Positions 28,595 through 37,189 of a stretch of 56,845 nucleotides of DNA are shown here, piece after piece. Below the pieces are notes generated by a model. It did not search any database and had not been told where the DNA came from. It saw only the letters and a list, made by a program, of their open reading frames with translations. The stretch is from Aeromonas sanarellii (GTDB lineage: Bacteria > Pseudomonadota > Gammaproteobacteria > Enterobacterales > Aeromonadaceae), in the NCBI RefSeq assembly GCF_000820085.1, contig NZ_CDBN01000029.1, positions 1-56,845 of the forward strand, in the 5' to 3' direction. Both the position numbers and the translations under genes were made by a program. Numbering within the stretch: position 1 is the stretch's first letter; every line of letters starts with the position of its first letter.

Positions 28595-29277
28595 TGTCTA
28601 CCCTGCTCAAGGCCCTGCGCCGGGCCGATCAAACCCAGTTCACCCCCCACATGCCGCTCATGGGCCTGCCCATGGGCCAGGAAGAGGAGCCCGGACGCCG
28701 CTGGATCTGGTGGCTGCTGGCCCCCCTTGCCCTGGTGATGGGGGCGGGTGCCAACTATGGCTGGCACCTCTATCACCTCAAACCCATAGAGCAGCAGGTC
28801 GAGATCAAGGAGGTGGTGACGCCGCCCTTCGTGCGGGTCGAACCCAGGCCCATGATCACCCGCCCGTTGCCCCCGCCGCTGCCGGAGCCCGTGGTCGCCC
28901 CCAGGCCCACCGCGGCGACGCCGGCGACCGCCACCGCCAGCCAGGGCGAGAGCCTGGCCGAACGCCTGATGGCCGCCCTCAACAACACCCCGCTGGTGGA
29001 AGAGACGGCGCCGCAGGCCCAGGTCCAGACCAGCGCCATTCCCCTCAGCGCCCTGCCCTCAGCCTTGCAGCAGCAGGTACCGCAGATGACCTACGGCGCC
29101 CACAACTACTCCTCCGACCCGGCCAAGCGGGCCGTGGTACTCAACGGACGGGAGTGGCGAGAGGGGAACGAGATAGCCCCGGGCGTACTGCTGGCGGCCA
29201 TCGCCCAGGATTACATCGTCCTGCAGGTCGGCGGCCAGTACGCCAGTCTCAAGGCGCTGCAGGACTGGCGCGGTTAG
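28594..29277 (+). CDS. exeB: Type II secretion protein ExeB (GspB)
   Basis: ExeB partners ExeA in the complex required for secretin insertion. The 227-residue protein has a short cytoplasmic start (MSTLLKALRRADQTQ), one membrane helix (IWWLLAPLALVMGAGANYGW) and a Pro-rich periplasmic linker. The conserved GspB C-terminal domain follows (NYSSDPAKRAVVLNGREW, GVLLAAIAQDYIVLQVGGQY). Its ATG shares the last base of the exeA stop. A terminator follows at 29317, so exeAB is a two-gene unit. Confidence 0.95.
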   Translation: MSTLLKALRRADQTQFTPHMPLMGLPMGQEEEPGRRWIWWLLAPLALVMGAGANYGWHLYHLKPIEQQVEIKEVVTPPFVRVEPRPMITRPLPPPLPEPVVAPRPTAATPATATASQGESLAERLMAALNNTPLVEETAPQAQVQTSAIPLSALPSALQQQVPQMTYGAHNYSSDPAKRAVVLNGREWREGNEIAPGVLLAAIAQDYIVLQVGGQYASLKALQDWRG

Positions 29278-29316
29278 TCCGGCCGAACCGGCCGATCACC
29301 CGCCACTGTCCATTCA

Positions 29317-29342
29317 GAGGGAGCCCGAGAGCTCCCCTTTTT
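29317..29342 (+). terminator. Intrinsic terminator after exeB
   Basis: GGGAGC / GCTCCC with loop CCGAGA is followed by CTTTTT. It lies 22 bases before the mutY GTG, so mutY may depend partly on readthrough. Confidence 0.75.
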
Positions 29343-29363
29343 CATCCATAATATGAGCACAAT

Positions 29364-30449
29364 GTGAGCAACTCGAACGACACCACCTTCGCCGGCCGCA
29401 TTCTGGACTGGTACCAGATCCACGGCCGCAAGACCCTGCCCTGGCAGCAGGACAAGACCCCCTACCGGGTCTGGATCTCCGAGATCATGCTGCAACAGAC
29501 CCAGGTCGCCACGGTTATCCCGTATTATCAGCGCTTTATGGCCCGCTTCCCCGATGTGCTGGCGCTGGCGGATGCCCCCATCGACGAGGTGCTGCACCAC
29601 TGGACCGGGCTTGGCTACTACGCCCGCGCCCGCAACCTGCACAAGGCGGCCGTGCAGATCCGCGATCTGCACGGCGGCCTGTTCCCGGAGCGGCTGGAGG
29701 AGGTGATGGCGTTGCCCGGCATCGGTCGCTCCACCGCCGGGGCCGTGCTCTCCCTCTCCCTGGGCCAGCCCCACGCCATCCTGGACGGCAACGTGAAGCG
29801 GGTACTCACCCGCTGGCTGGCGCTGGCGGGCTGGCCCGGTCAGAAACAGGTGGAGAACGATCTGTGGGAGCTGGCGACCCGCCTCACCCCCAGGGTCGGG
29901 GTGGCCCAGTACAACCAGGCCATGATGGACATGGGAGCCACCGTCTGCACCCGCAGCAAGCCCGCCTGCGAGCGCTGCCCGGTGCGGGACGATTGCCAGG
30001 GGCTGTCGCAGGGCAACCCCACCGCCTATCCCCACAGCAAGCCGAAGAAGAGCATCCCGGCCCGCAGCGGCATCATGCTGATCATCCGCCAGGGGGATCA
30101 GCTGCTGCTGGAGAAGCGCCCCCCCCAGGGGATCTGGGGCGGGCTCTACTGCTTCCCCCAGGTGGAATCCCTCGCCGAGGTGGCTGGGCGCCTGCAAGGC
30201 TTGGGGCTGGATGGCACCGACTATCGGGAGCTCGCTGGATTTCGCCACACTTTCAGTCACTTCCACCTCGATATCCGCCCTTTGCTGATCGAAATGGCTG
30301 CGCCGCCGCCCCCCATGCTCATGGAAGCGGATTCCCGACTCTGGTATAACTTACGCCATCCTGCCGAGGTGGGATTGGCGGCGGCCACGGCCCGCCTGCT
30401 CGCCTACCCGGACTTACACCCCGACTTGCAACCACAGAGGTCAACATGA
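29364..30449 (+). CDS. mutY: Adenine DNA glycosylase MutY
   Basis: MutY removes adenine mispaired with 8-oxoguanine. The 361-residue enzyme has the catalytic glutamate at residue 40 ([10 protein letters not shown]), the HhH-GPD motif [14 protein letters not shown] with the aspartate in [10 protein letters not shown], and an iron-sulphur cysteine set ([17 protein letters not shown]). A C-terminal NUDIX-like 8-oxoG recognition domain follows ([12 protein letters not shown]). The start is GTG; the nearby ATGs are out of frame. It overlaps yggX by four bases, the conserved mutY-yggX-mltC order. Confidence 0.96.
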   Translation: MSNSNDTTFAGRILDWYQIHGRKTLPWQQDKTPYRVWISEIMLQQTQVATVIPYYQRFMARFPDVLALADAPIDEVLHHWTGLGYYARARNLHKAAVQIRDLHGGLFPERLEEVMALPGIGRSTAGAVLSLSLGQPHAILDGNVKRVLTRWLALAGWPGQKQVENDLWELATRLTPRVGVAQYNQAMMDMGATVCTRSKPACERCPVRDDCQGLSQGNPTAYPHSKPKKSIPARSGIMLIIRQGDQLLLEKRPPQGIWGGLYCFPQVESLAEVAGRLQGLGLDGTDYRELAGFRHTFSHFHLDIRPLLIEMAAPPPPMLMEADSRLWYNLRHPAEVGLAAATARLLAYPDLHPDLQPQRST

Positions 30450-30718
30450 GCCGTACCGTATTCTGCCTGCGCCTGAAAAAAGAGGCGCCGGGTCTCGATT
30501 TCCAACTCTACCCCGGTGAACTCGGCAAGCGGATCTTCGACAACATCAGCAAGGAAGCCTGGACCGAGTGGCAGAAGAAGCAGGTGATGCTGATCAACGA
30601 GAAGAAGCTGAACATGATGAACCTCGAGCACCGCCAGTTGCTGGAAAAAGAGATGGTCAGCTATCTGTTTGACGCGGGTGAAGTCCAGATCGACGGCTAT
30701 ACCCCGCCCAGCCAGTAA
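30446..30718 (+). CDS. yggX: Probable Fe(2+)-trafficking protein YggX
   Basis: This 90-residue cytoplasmic protein begins [20 protein letters not shown], with Cys7 conserved and the family pattern [19 protein letters not shown] and [10 protein letters not shown]. YggX proteins protect iron-sulphur clusters against oxidants. The gene overlaps the end of mutY (ATGA), whose product carries such a cluster. The mltC gene follows 84 bases downstream. Confidence 0.95.
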   Translation: MSRTVFCLRLKKEAPGLDFQLYPGELGKRIFDNISKEAWTEWQKKQVMLINEKKLNMMNLEHRQLLEKEMVSYLFDAGEVQIDGYTPPSQ

Positions 30719-30802
30719 GCCGAGAGAGCGCCAAACGGTGGCACCTCTCCTGGCTCGAGCCAATCAGTGACGGGCGGCCCCACCGCCCGGTTTGAGGATC
30801 TT

Positions 30803-31906
30803 ATGGGTCGATTTTTTGGGCTGCTGTGCGCCCTGCTGTTTCTCTCTGCCTGCTCATCCTCTCCCCAGAACGGCGGGAGCGACGATGATGATCTGGTCAA
30901 CGGCAAGGACGTGCGCGGCTTTGAACACATGATCAGTGCGCTCTCCCACAACGTGAACGAGATATGGGGGCGCGAGGCGCTGTTCGCCGGCAAGTTCGAC
31001 TACGTCAAGTACACGGATCAGTACAAGAGCCGGGCCCACATCGACTTCTCGGGTGGTCGCATCATGGTGGAGACGGTCTCCGGCCTAGACCCCCGTGCCC
31101 ACCTGCGCCGTGCCATCATCGAGACCCTGCTGACCCCGGACGATCCGGCGGAAGTGGATCTCTATTCGGACAGGGAGATCATGCCCGGGGGCGAGCCCTT
31201 CCTCTATGGCCAGGTGCTGGACAACCAGGGGCAGCCGATCCGCTCCAGCTGGCGCGCGGAGCGCTATGCCGACTACCTGCTCGACACGGCGATGAAGAAG
31301 CGCACCCTGGGGATCCGCAACATCTTCTTCATCGACATCCCCATGGTGGCGAACCACGAGGACAGGCGGGGTTACAAGTACGCCAGCATCATCCGTGACG
31401 CCTCCCGCAAGTATGGGGTCGCCGAGAGCCTGATCTATGCGGTGATCAAGACGGAGAGCAGCTTCAACCCCTATGCGGTCAGCCATGCGAACGCCTATGG
31501 CCTGATGCAGGTGATACCGGCCACCGCCGGGCGGGATGTCTATGTGCGGGTCAAGGGGAAGAACGGACAGCCGACCCGGGAAGATCTGTTCAACCCGGCC
31601 TACAACATCGACGTGGGGACCGCCTATCTGCACCTGCTGCAAACCGTCTATCTGGCGGACATCCAGGATCCCCAGTCCCGCCGCTATGCGGTGATCTCCG
31701 CCTACAACGGCGGTGCAGGCGGGGTGCTCAACACCTTCTCCAGCAACCGCAAGGCCGCCCCGGACATGATCAACCGGCTCTCCCCCGAGGCAGTCTATCA
31801 GGTGCTGACCGAGCAGCATCCCAAGGCGGAGGCGCGCCGCTACCTCTACAAGGTCAACCAGGCCGAGAAGGGGTTCAAGCGAACCGTCGCCAGTCGGGCC
31901 GGCTGA
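30803..31906 (+). CDS. mltC: Membrane-bound lytic murein transglycosylase C
   Basis: MltC cleaves peptidoglycan glycan strands at the outer membrane. The 367-residue precursor has a lipoprotein signal with lipobox LSAC (MGRFFGLLCALLFLSACSSS). An N-terminal DUF3393 region and a C-terminal SLT domain with the catalytic Glu in VIKTESSFNPYAVS follow. The motifs AYGLMQVIPATAG and AVISAYNGGAG are also present. I start at the ATG at 30803 since GAGG lies six bases upstream and the lipobox then has a normal leader length. Confidence 0.94.
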   Translation: MGRFFGLLCALLFLSACSSSPQNGGSDDDDLVNGKDVRGFEHMISALSHNVNEIWGREALFAGKFDYVKYTDQYKSRAHIDFSGGRIMVETVSGLDPRAHLRRAIIETLLTPDDPAEVDLYSDREIMPGGEPFLYGQVLDNQGQPIRSSWRAERYADYLLDTAMKKRTLGIRNIFFIDIPMVANHEDRRGYKYASIIRDASRKYGVAESLIYAVIKTESSFNPYAVSHANAYGLMQVIPATAGRDVYVRVKGKNGQPTREDLFNPAYNIDVGTAYLHLLQTVYLADIQDPQSRRYAVISAYNGGAGGVLNTFSSNRKAAPDMINRLSPEAVYQVLTEQHPKAEARRYLYKVNQAEKGFKRTVASRAG

Positions 31907-31920
31907 CGACGTCCAAAGAA

Positions 31921-31945
31921 AGAGGGGCGCTGATAGCGCCCCTCT
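31921..31945. terminator. Hairpin between convergent mltC and YgiW-like gene
   Basis: An 11-bp stem AGAGGGGCGCT / AGCGCCCCTCT with loop GAT. There is no long T-run on either side, so it is a probable shared terminator of moderate strength. Confidence 0.7.
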
Positions 31946-31965
31946 TGCTGCTGACTGTTTGTCCC

Positions 31966-32346
31966 TCACTTGGCGATAAAGCCGCCCTTGCTCTGGGGAG
32001 CCGCCCCCACCTTCTCCAGGTGCTCCACCTCGACCTCGGTCTTGTTCCAGCTGTGGTCCACCTCGCCGCGCACGCGGATCAGATCGTCCGGACCCACTTC
32101 GGTGCCGCGCCACACATCCCCGTCCACTTCCACTTCCACTTCGCCGCTGTCATCTCGGAACATGTAGTTTTCACCGCCAAGATGCTTGACCAGCTTGCCT
32201 TCCAGGGTCACCCACTGGTCATCGGCCACGTCTTTCAACTGGGCGACCGAGACCTTGTTCTGCTCCTTGGGACCGGTGTAGGCCGCCATGGCGAAGGAAG
32301 AGACGGACATCAGTGCCACCAGGGCGATTGCCTTTGCTTTGTTCAT
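31966..32346 (-). CDS. YgiW/YdeI-family periplasmic OB-fold stress protein
   Basis: The 126-residue precursor has a Sec signal peptide (MNKAKAIALVALMSVSSFAM, cleavage after MAA or AMA). A single BOF/OB-fold domain follows (DDQWVTLEGKLVKHLGGENY, FRDDSGEVEVEVDGDVW, VRGEVDHSWNKTEVEVEHLE), as in YgiW and YdeI, periplasmic proteins linked to peroxide, metal and antimicrobial-peptide tolerance. It is alone on the minus strand, facing away from the GCAT gene. I see no two-component pair (QseBC) beside it, unlike ygiW in E. coli. Confidence 0.85.
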   Translation of the reverse strand: MNKAKAIALVALMSVSSFAMAAYTGPKEQNKVSVAQLKDVADDQWVTLEGKLVKHLGGENYMFRDDSGEVEVEVDGDVWRGTEVGPDDLIRVRGEVDHSWNKTEVEVEHLEKVGAAPQSKGGFIAK

Positions 32347-32581
32347 TTCATGCTCCTGTCATTGGGGTATGCAGGCATCTTGCCCGGCTGTGCGTGAAAC
32401 AAACGTGAAGCCTCCCCATCCAGGGGGGGCGATGTGACCGCAATCGCTTTAATGGCCCGAAGCGGCTGCAAACATGTATTCGAATGGATAGCTTCCTGCC
32501 TGGCCAAGCGGGTTCCCAGCCCGCGGCCATCGAGGAACAGCCCGCAGGCCTCGCCTGCCTTCAACCCATGAGAATACCCAG
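32347..32581. other. Intergenic region between YgiW-like gene and GCAT gene
   Basis: This 235-base divergent spacer must hold both promoters. I find no convincing -35/-10 pair, palindrome or small gene in it. Confidence 0.4.
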
Positions 32582-33589
32582 ATGAACAAATGGCTTCTGT
32601 GTTTATTGGGGCTAGTCGCGCTGACGGCCCAGGCCACCGAGACACGCCCCCCCTTCTCCCGCATCGTGATGTTCGGCGACAGCCTCTCCGATACCGGCAA
32701 GATGTACGGCAAGATGCGGGGTTACCTCCCCTCCAGCCCGCCCTATTACCAGGGCCGCTTCTCCAACGGCCCCGTCTGGCTGGAGCAGCTGACCCAGCAG
32801 TTTCCCGGGCTGACCATCGCCAACGAGGCGGAAGGGGGAGCCACCGCCGTGGCCTACAACAAGATCTCCTGGAATCCCAAGTACCAGGTGATCAACAACC
32901 TGGACTACGAGATCACCCAGTTCCTAGAGAAGGACAGCTTCAAGCCGGACGATCTGGTGATCCTCTGGGTCGGCGCCAACGACTACCTGGCCTATGGCTG
33001 GAACACCGAGCAGGATGCCAGGCGAGTGCGCGACGCCATCAGTGACGCGGCCAACCGCATGGTGCTGGGTGGCGCCAAGCAGATACTGCTGTTCAACCTG
33101 CCGGATCTCGGCCAGAACCCCTCGGCCCGCAGCCAGAAGGTGGTGGAGGCGGCCAGCCATGTCTCGGCCTACCACAACCAGCTGTTGCTGAACCTGGCTC
33201 GCCAGCTGGCGCCCACCGGCATGGTGAAGCTGTTCGAGATCGACAAGCAGTTCGCCGAGATGCTGCGCGAGCCGCAGAACTTCGGCCTGAGCGACACCGA
33301 GAACGCCTGCTATGGCGGCGGCTACGTGTGGAAACCATTCTCTTCCCGCAGCGCCACCACCGACAGCCGACTGGCCCCCTTCAGCGCGCAGGAGCGCCTC
33401 GCCATCGCCGGCAACCCCCTGCTGGCCCAGGCCGTTGCCTCCCCCATGGCGCGCCGCAGTGCGGGTGAGCTGAACTGCGAGGGCAAGATGTTCTGGGACC
33501 AGGTCCACCCCACCACAGTGGTGCACGCCGCCCTGAGCGAGCGGGCCGCCGCCTTCATCGAGCAGGAGTACGAGTTCATCGCCCGGTGA
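32582..33589 (+). CDS. Glycerophospholipid-cholesterol acyltransferase (GCAT), secreted GDSL lipase
   Basis: GCAT is an extracellular Aeromonas lipase and acyltransferase that moves acyl groups from phospholipids to cholesterol and damages host membranes. The 335-residue precursor has a signal peptide cleaved after AQA at residue 18. The GDSL block MFGDSLSDTG places the nucleophile at Ser34 (mature 16), the acid at Asp134 in GANDYLAYG (mature 116) and the histidine in DQVHPTT near residue 309 (mature 291). These match the known triad. It is an expected substrate of the Exe machine encoded in this window. Confidence 0.94.
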   Translation: MNKWLLCLLGLVALTAQATETRPPFSRIVMFGDSLSDTGKMYGKMRGYLPSSPPYYQGRFSNGPVWLEQLTQQFPGLTIANEAEGGATAVAYNKISWNPKYQVINNLDYEITQFLEKDSFKPDDLVILWVGANDYLAYGWNTEQDARRVRDAISDAANRMVLGGAKQILLFNLPDLGQNPSARSQKVVEAASHVSAYHNQLLLNLARQLAPTGMVKLFEIDKQFAEMLREPQNFGLSDTENACYGGGYVWKPFSSRSATTDSRLAPFSAQERLAIAGNPLLAQAVASPMARRSAGELNCEGKMFWDQVHPTTVVHAALSERAAAFIEQEYEFIAR

Positions 33590-33605
33590 TGCTCCTCTTA
33601 TGCAG

Positions 33606-33632
33606 CAGGCCGACGTCCGTCGGCCTGTTTTG
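33606..33632 (+). terminator. Intrinsic terminator of the GCAT gene
   Basis: The stem CAGGCCGAC / GTCGGCCTG, able to extend by one pair at the tip, is followed by TTTT. Confidence 0.85.
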
Positions 33633-33878
33633 ATCCCTTCATCGAGTGTTTAATGAACACCCCATATGACACCCGTCACAATTCGGATTCATACTACCCC
33701 CTCTCTCCCCGGACTCCCCTATGATGGGCATAGTTATCACAATATGTTTTATATCAGTTGCTTGTAGATAAAAGAAAACGAGCTACGTTTAAACATGTTG
33801 TGGCTGAACGCTGGCCCAACCCATGAGGCGAGGCGACACGGATCCGTCCTCCCCACCAACAAGATTGCAGAGGCATCT
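33633..33878. other. AT-rich leader region of ompA
   Basis: About 246 bases separate the GCAT terminator from the OmpA start. The stretch 33730-33800 is strikingly AT-rich for this window and probably holds the promoter, giving a long 5' leader. A small hairpin GTGTT-TAATG-AACAC lies near 33646. I cannot assign a definite -35/-10 pair. Confidence 0.35.
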
Positions 33879-34910
33879 ATGAACAAAACACTGATTACCT
33901 TGCTGGTTTCAGGCCTGCTTGCGGCCAATGCCCAGGCTGCCGGACAAGACAACACCTGGTATGGCGGTGCCAAACTGGGTTGGTCCAACTTCTACGGTGT
34001 CGATGAGAGCAACACCATCGCCACCACCGACAAAGACGACGACGAAGTCGGTGCCGGCGCCTTCGCCGGTTACCAGATCAACCAGAACCTGGGGATCGAA
34101 CTCGGTTACGACTACCTGGGCAAGCTCAAGTACAGCGGTACCCGCAATGCCGCGGCCTTCAATGACTCTGTCGAGGCCCAACTGGCCCAGCTGACCCTGA
34201 AGCTCGGCTTCCCGGTGGCGGACAATCTGGATCTCTACGGTCGCCTCGGTGGCGGTTACGGCTGGACCAGCAGCGATGAGCTGGACAACGACAGCCGCGC
34301 TGTCTTCGTCGGTGCGTTGGGCGCAGAATATGCCCTGAATCTGGACTGGGCAGCCCGCCTCGAATACCAGTACAGCACCCCGTACGGCAGCCGGGAAGAT
34401 ACCGGTCTGCGCATGGACAACGGCCTGCTCTCCCTGGCCGCCGTCTATCGCTTCGGCCAGGTCGCCCCAGTCGTGCCGGCCCCCGCCCCGGCTCCGGCCC
34501 CCGAGCCCGTGGTGGTCGACAAGCAGTTCACCCTGAGTTCGGACGTGCTGTTTGACTTCAACAAGGCCACCCTCAAGCCGGAAGCCGGCCAGGCACTGGA
34601 TACCCTCTACAGCCAGATCGAGGAAGCCAGACCCAAGGATGGCTCGGCCACCGTCATCGGCTATACCGACCGCATCGGTTCCGATGCCTACAACCAGAAG
34701 CTCTCCGAGCAGCGCGCCCAGACCGTTGCCGATTACCTGATTGGCAAGGGGCTGCCTGCCGGCAAGGTCAATGTGGAGGGGCAGGGCAAGAACTCCCCCG
34801 TCACGGGCGACAGCTGCACCAGCAAGTCCAAGCGTGAGCTGATCGTCTGCCTGGCCCCGGATCGCCGGGTAGAGGTCAAGGTACAAGGGGTCTCCGAGGT
34901 ACAGCAGTAA
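33879..34910 (+). CDS. ompA: OmpA-family outer-membrane porin
   Basis: The 343-residue precursor has a signal peptide (MNKTLITLLVSGLLAANAQA). An eight-stranded beta-barrel domain (residues ~25-205, ending AAVYRFGQ), an Ala-Pro hinge (APAPAPAPEP) and a C-terminal OmpA-like peptidoglycan-binding domain (FDFNKATLKPEAG, IGYTDRIGS, NQKLSEQRAQTVADYL) with two cysteines follow. It anchors the outer membrane to the wall. Aeromonas often carries two tandem ompA genes. Only one is present here. Confidence 0.94.
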   Translation: MNKTLITLLVSGLLAANAQAAGQDNTWYGGAKLGWSNFYGVDESNTIATTDKDDDEVGAGAFAGYQINQNLGIELGYDYLGKLKYSGTRNAAAFNDSVEAQLAQLTLKLGFPVADNLDLYGRLGGGYGWTSSDELDNDSRAVFVGALGAEYALNLDWAARLEYQYSTPYGSREDTGLRMDNGLLSLAAVYRFGQVAPVVPAPAPAPAPEPVVVDKQFTLSSDVLFDFNKATLKPEAGQALDTLYSQIEEARPKDGSATVIGYTDRIGSDAYNQKLSEQRAQTVADYLIGKGLPAGKVNVEGQGKNSPVTGDSCTSKSKRELIVCLAPDRRVEVKVQGVSEVQQ

Positions 34911-34938
34911 CCTCGTCGGCTCTACAGCCCATGACAAG

Positions 34939-34964
34939 ACGGGAGGCCAAGGCCTCCCGTTTTT
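34939..34964. terminator. Intrinsic terminator of ompA
   Basis: A 9-bp stem ACGGGAGGC / GCCTCCCGT with loop CAAG is followed by TTTT. The pqi operon converges on it from the right. Confidence 0.88.
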
Positions 34965-34976
34965 CATGCCAACTTC

Positions 34977-35543
34977 TCAGCTGGTCTTGCGCACTTCCGC
35001 CGCAATCTGGTCCAGCAGTTGCTGCCAGCCCTGTCCCAGCGCGTCGACCAGGGCCCCATAGCCATCGGCCGGCAGGACGTGCTCCTGCTGGAAGGGCACG
35101 TCCCGCAGCACGACCCCCTCCTCCGTCAGCAGGCGCCAGCGGCCGTTCAGCAGGGCCCGGCCATCGTGCCGTCCCTGGAAGTGCTCGACCGAGATGGTCA
35201 GCACAGGCCCCTTGCGGGCCCCGTCCTGACGCACCACCCAGCCCGGCAAGCGGCTGGAGAGGCCGTTGAGGGTCAGCTGGTTCAACTGGGCATCGAGGGA
35301 GCCCGCCCAGCGATGGTACTCGGCGAAGTGCAGCTCATTGCCTTCCAGCTGGTAGACCAGGCTCATCCGGTCGAGCTGGCCGGAGAGGGCCACGGGCCGC
35401 AGCACCAGCTGGTGCTGCGGCTGCGCCATGACGCCGGCCGGCTGCGGACTGTCGGCATCGAGGGAATAGTAGTGCAGCGTCGGGGCGGCGCTGCACCCCG
35501 CCAGCAGGCCCAGCCAGGCCAGGGCCATCATCCGTTTTTTCAT
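34977..35543 (-). CDS. pqiC: PqiC-like outer-membrane lipoprotein (YmbA family)
   Basis: This 188-residue lipoprotein has signal MKKRMMALAWLGLLAGC (lipobox LAGC), followed by the ABC-type transport auxiliary domain (LHYYSLDAD, LDRMSLVYQLEGNELHFAEYHRWAGSLDAQL). PqiC caps the periplasm-spanning PqiB tunnel at the outer membrane. It is the third gene of pqiABC and overlaps pqiB by four bases. Confidence 0.9.
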   Translation of the reverse strand: MKKRMMALAWLGLLAGCSAAPTLHYYSLDADSPQPAGVMAQPQHQLVLRPVALSGQLDRMSLVYQLEGNELHFAEYHRWAGSLDAQLNQLTLNGLSSRLPGWVVRQDGARKGPVLTISVEHFQGRHDGRALLNGRWRLLTEEGVVLRDVPFQQEHVLPADGYGALVDALGQGWQQLLDQIAAEVRKTS

Positions 35544-37189
35544 TGTGTTCCTCGCTTGGGCTCAGGATCCCTGGGGCGGGAGCGATCGAAGATCAGCGAA
35601 CTCGGCTGCTCGTTCAACGAATGCACCAGGGGTTGCAACTCGCTCATCAGCTGGTTGAGGGACTGTACAGACTGACGCAGCTCCTGATTGGTCTGGGAGC
35701 CGGCATCATAGGTCTGCAGCGTCTCCTGCAACTGCTTGAGGCTCTGGTTGAGGGACGCAGGCAGTTGCTGGGTCGATGGCTGACCGGTGAACTGCTCCAG
35801 ATTCGCGCTCACAGCCCTGATGTGCCTGAGTGTCTTGTCCAGGGTCGCCAGGGTGCTGTTGACTTGTGTGAGGGTGGTCGCCATATCCATGTCGACAAAC
35901 TTGTCGAGGATCTGATTCACCTTGCGCTCGATCTGATCCAGCCCCGCCTGCACGGTCGGGAAGACCTGGTAGCCCGCCAGCTTGATGGGGTGATAGGCGG
36001 GGGCATCCGGATAGAAGTTCAGATCCACCACCTTGCCCCCGGTCAGCAGGCTGGAGGTCTTGAGGCTGGCCCTCAGCCCCTCCTTGAACTGCTTGCCAAA
36101 GAGAGTTCTCCATTGCTCTTTTTCCGCATTGGCGTAGCGATGGGAAATTCGCTGCACCTCGATGCGCGCCAGCACCGGGATCTGCCGGCTCTGGAACATC
36201 TGCGCGGCTTTGTCATCAATGGGGTAGGGCGCCGAGATGACGGTACCGACCCGGATGCCGCGATATTCCACCGCCGCCCCTGGGTGCAAGCCACCCACGC
36301 TGTCCTCGAACAGGAAGACGTATTCGATGAACTGATCCAGGCTACCGGCCAGCACGCTCGCCTCATCCTTGAACAGCACAAACTCCTCGTTCTGCTTGAC
36401 CGGTTCACCCGGCAGCCAGCCTGGGGGCAGCCCCATGGTGATGCCGCCGTTGATCAGGCTCTCGAGCGAATCCATCTTGACCTTCATCCCCTCGCTGCTC
36501 ATGGAGACCTCGAAGCCCGGAGTCAGCCAGAAGCGGGAGTTGCTGCTCACCAGGATGTCGTAGGGGGCGTTGATGAAGAGCTTGTACTCCATCTCGCTCT
36601 TCTCGGGCAGGAAGTTGGCTTCCTCCACCTGGCCTATGGTGAACCCCTGGTAGCTGATGGGAGACCCCACCCCCAGCGCATTCGCGTCGCGACTGGACAG
36701 GGAGAGCCGCAGCCCCTTGGCATCCAGGGAAGCCAGGGGCGGTCTGTCCAGCATGGCGTATTCGCTGCGGGCCCGGCCTTTCTTGCCGGGAGATAGCTCG
36801 ATATAGGCCCCGGAGAGCAAAGTGCCAAGACCCGAGACGCCCTCCCGCCCGACCCTGGGCTTGACCACCCAGAACTGGCTGTCCTTCTTGAGCATGCCGG
36901 CGGCGGCATTGGTCAACCGCGCCTTGAGCACCGCGTGGCTGTAGTCTTCGCTGAGCTCCACCGTCTCGATGCGACCCACCTCCACCTCCCGGGAGCGGAT
37001 CACCGTCTTGCCCGCGACTATGCCCTCGGCGGTGGCCACGGTCAGGGTGAAGCTGGGGCCCTGGGAATACCAGTGCTGGAACAGCATCCAGGCTCCGATG
37101 AACAGCGCCAGCAGCGGCACCATCCAGATAGCGGCGGCCGAGCTCATGAAATCAGAGCCCGGTTTCCACCTCGTCTTACGCTCACTCAC
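35540..37189 (-). CDS. pqiB: PqiB, MCE-domain envelope lipid-transport protein
   Basis: The 549-residue protein has one N-terminal membrane helix (AAIWMVPLLALFIGAWMLF). Three MCE domains follow (starting near GPSFTLTVATAEGIVAGKT, near ASLDAKGLRLSLSSRDA and near HPGAAVEYRGIRVGTV). The C-terminal alpha-helical, Leu/Gln-rich segment (about residues 400-540) forms the long tube of this family. PqiB bridges the inner and outer membranes for lipid traffic. It overlaps pqiA by eight bases and pqiC by four. Confidence 0.94.
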   Translation of the reverse strand: MSERKTRWKPGSDFMSSAAAIWMVPLLALFIGAWMLFQHWYSQGPSFTLTVATAEGIVAGKTVIRSREVEVGRIETVELSEDYSHAVLKARLTNAAAGMLKKDSQFWVVKPRVGREGVSGLGTLLSGAYIELSPGKKGRARSEYAMLDRPPLASLDAKGLRLSLSSRDANALGVGSPISYQGFTIGQVEEANFLPEKSEMEYKLFINAPYDILVSSNSRFWLTPGFEVSMSSEGMKVKMDSLESLINGGITMGLPPGWLPGEPVKQNEEFVLFKDEASVLAGSLDQFIEYVFLFEDSVGGLHPGAAVEYRGIRVGTVISAPYPIDDKAAQMFQSRQIPVLARIEVQRISHRYANAEKEQWRTLFGKQFKEGLRASLKTSSLLTGGKVVDLNFYPDAPAYHPIKLAGYQVFPTVQAGLDQIERKVNQILDKFVDMDMATTLTQVNSTLATLDKTLRHIRAVSANLEQFTGQPSTQQLPASLNQSLKQLQETLQTYDAGSQTNQELRQSVQSLNQLMSELQPLVHSLNEQPSSLIFDRSRPRDPEPKRGTQ

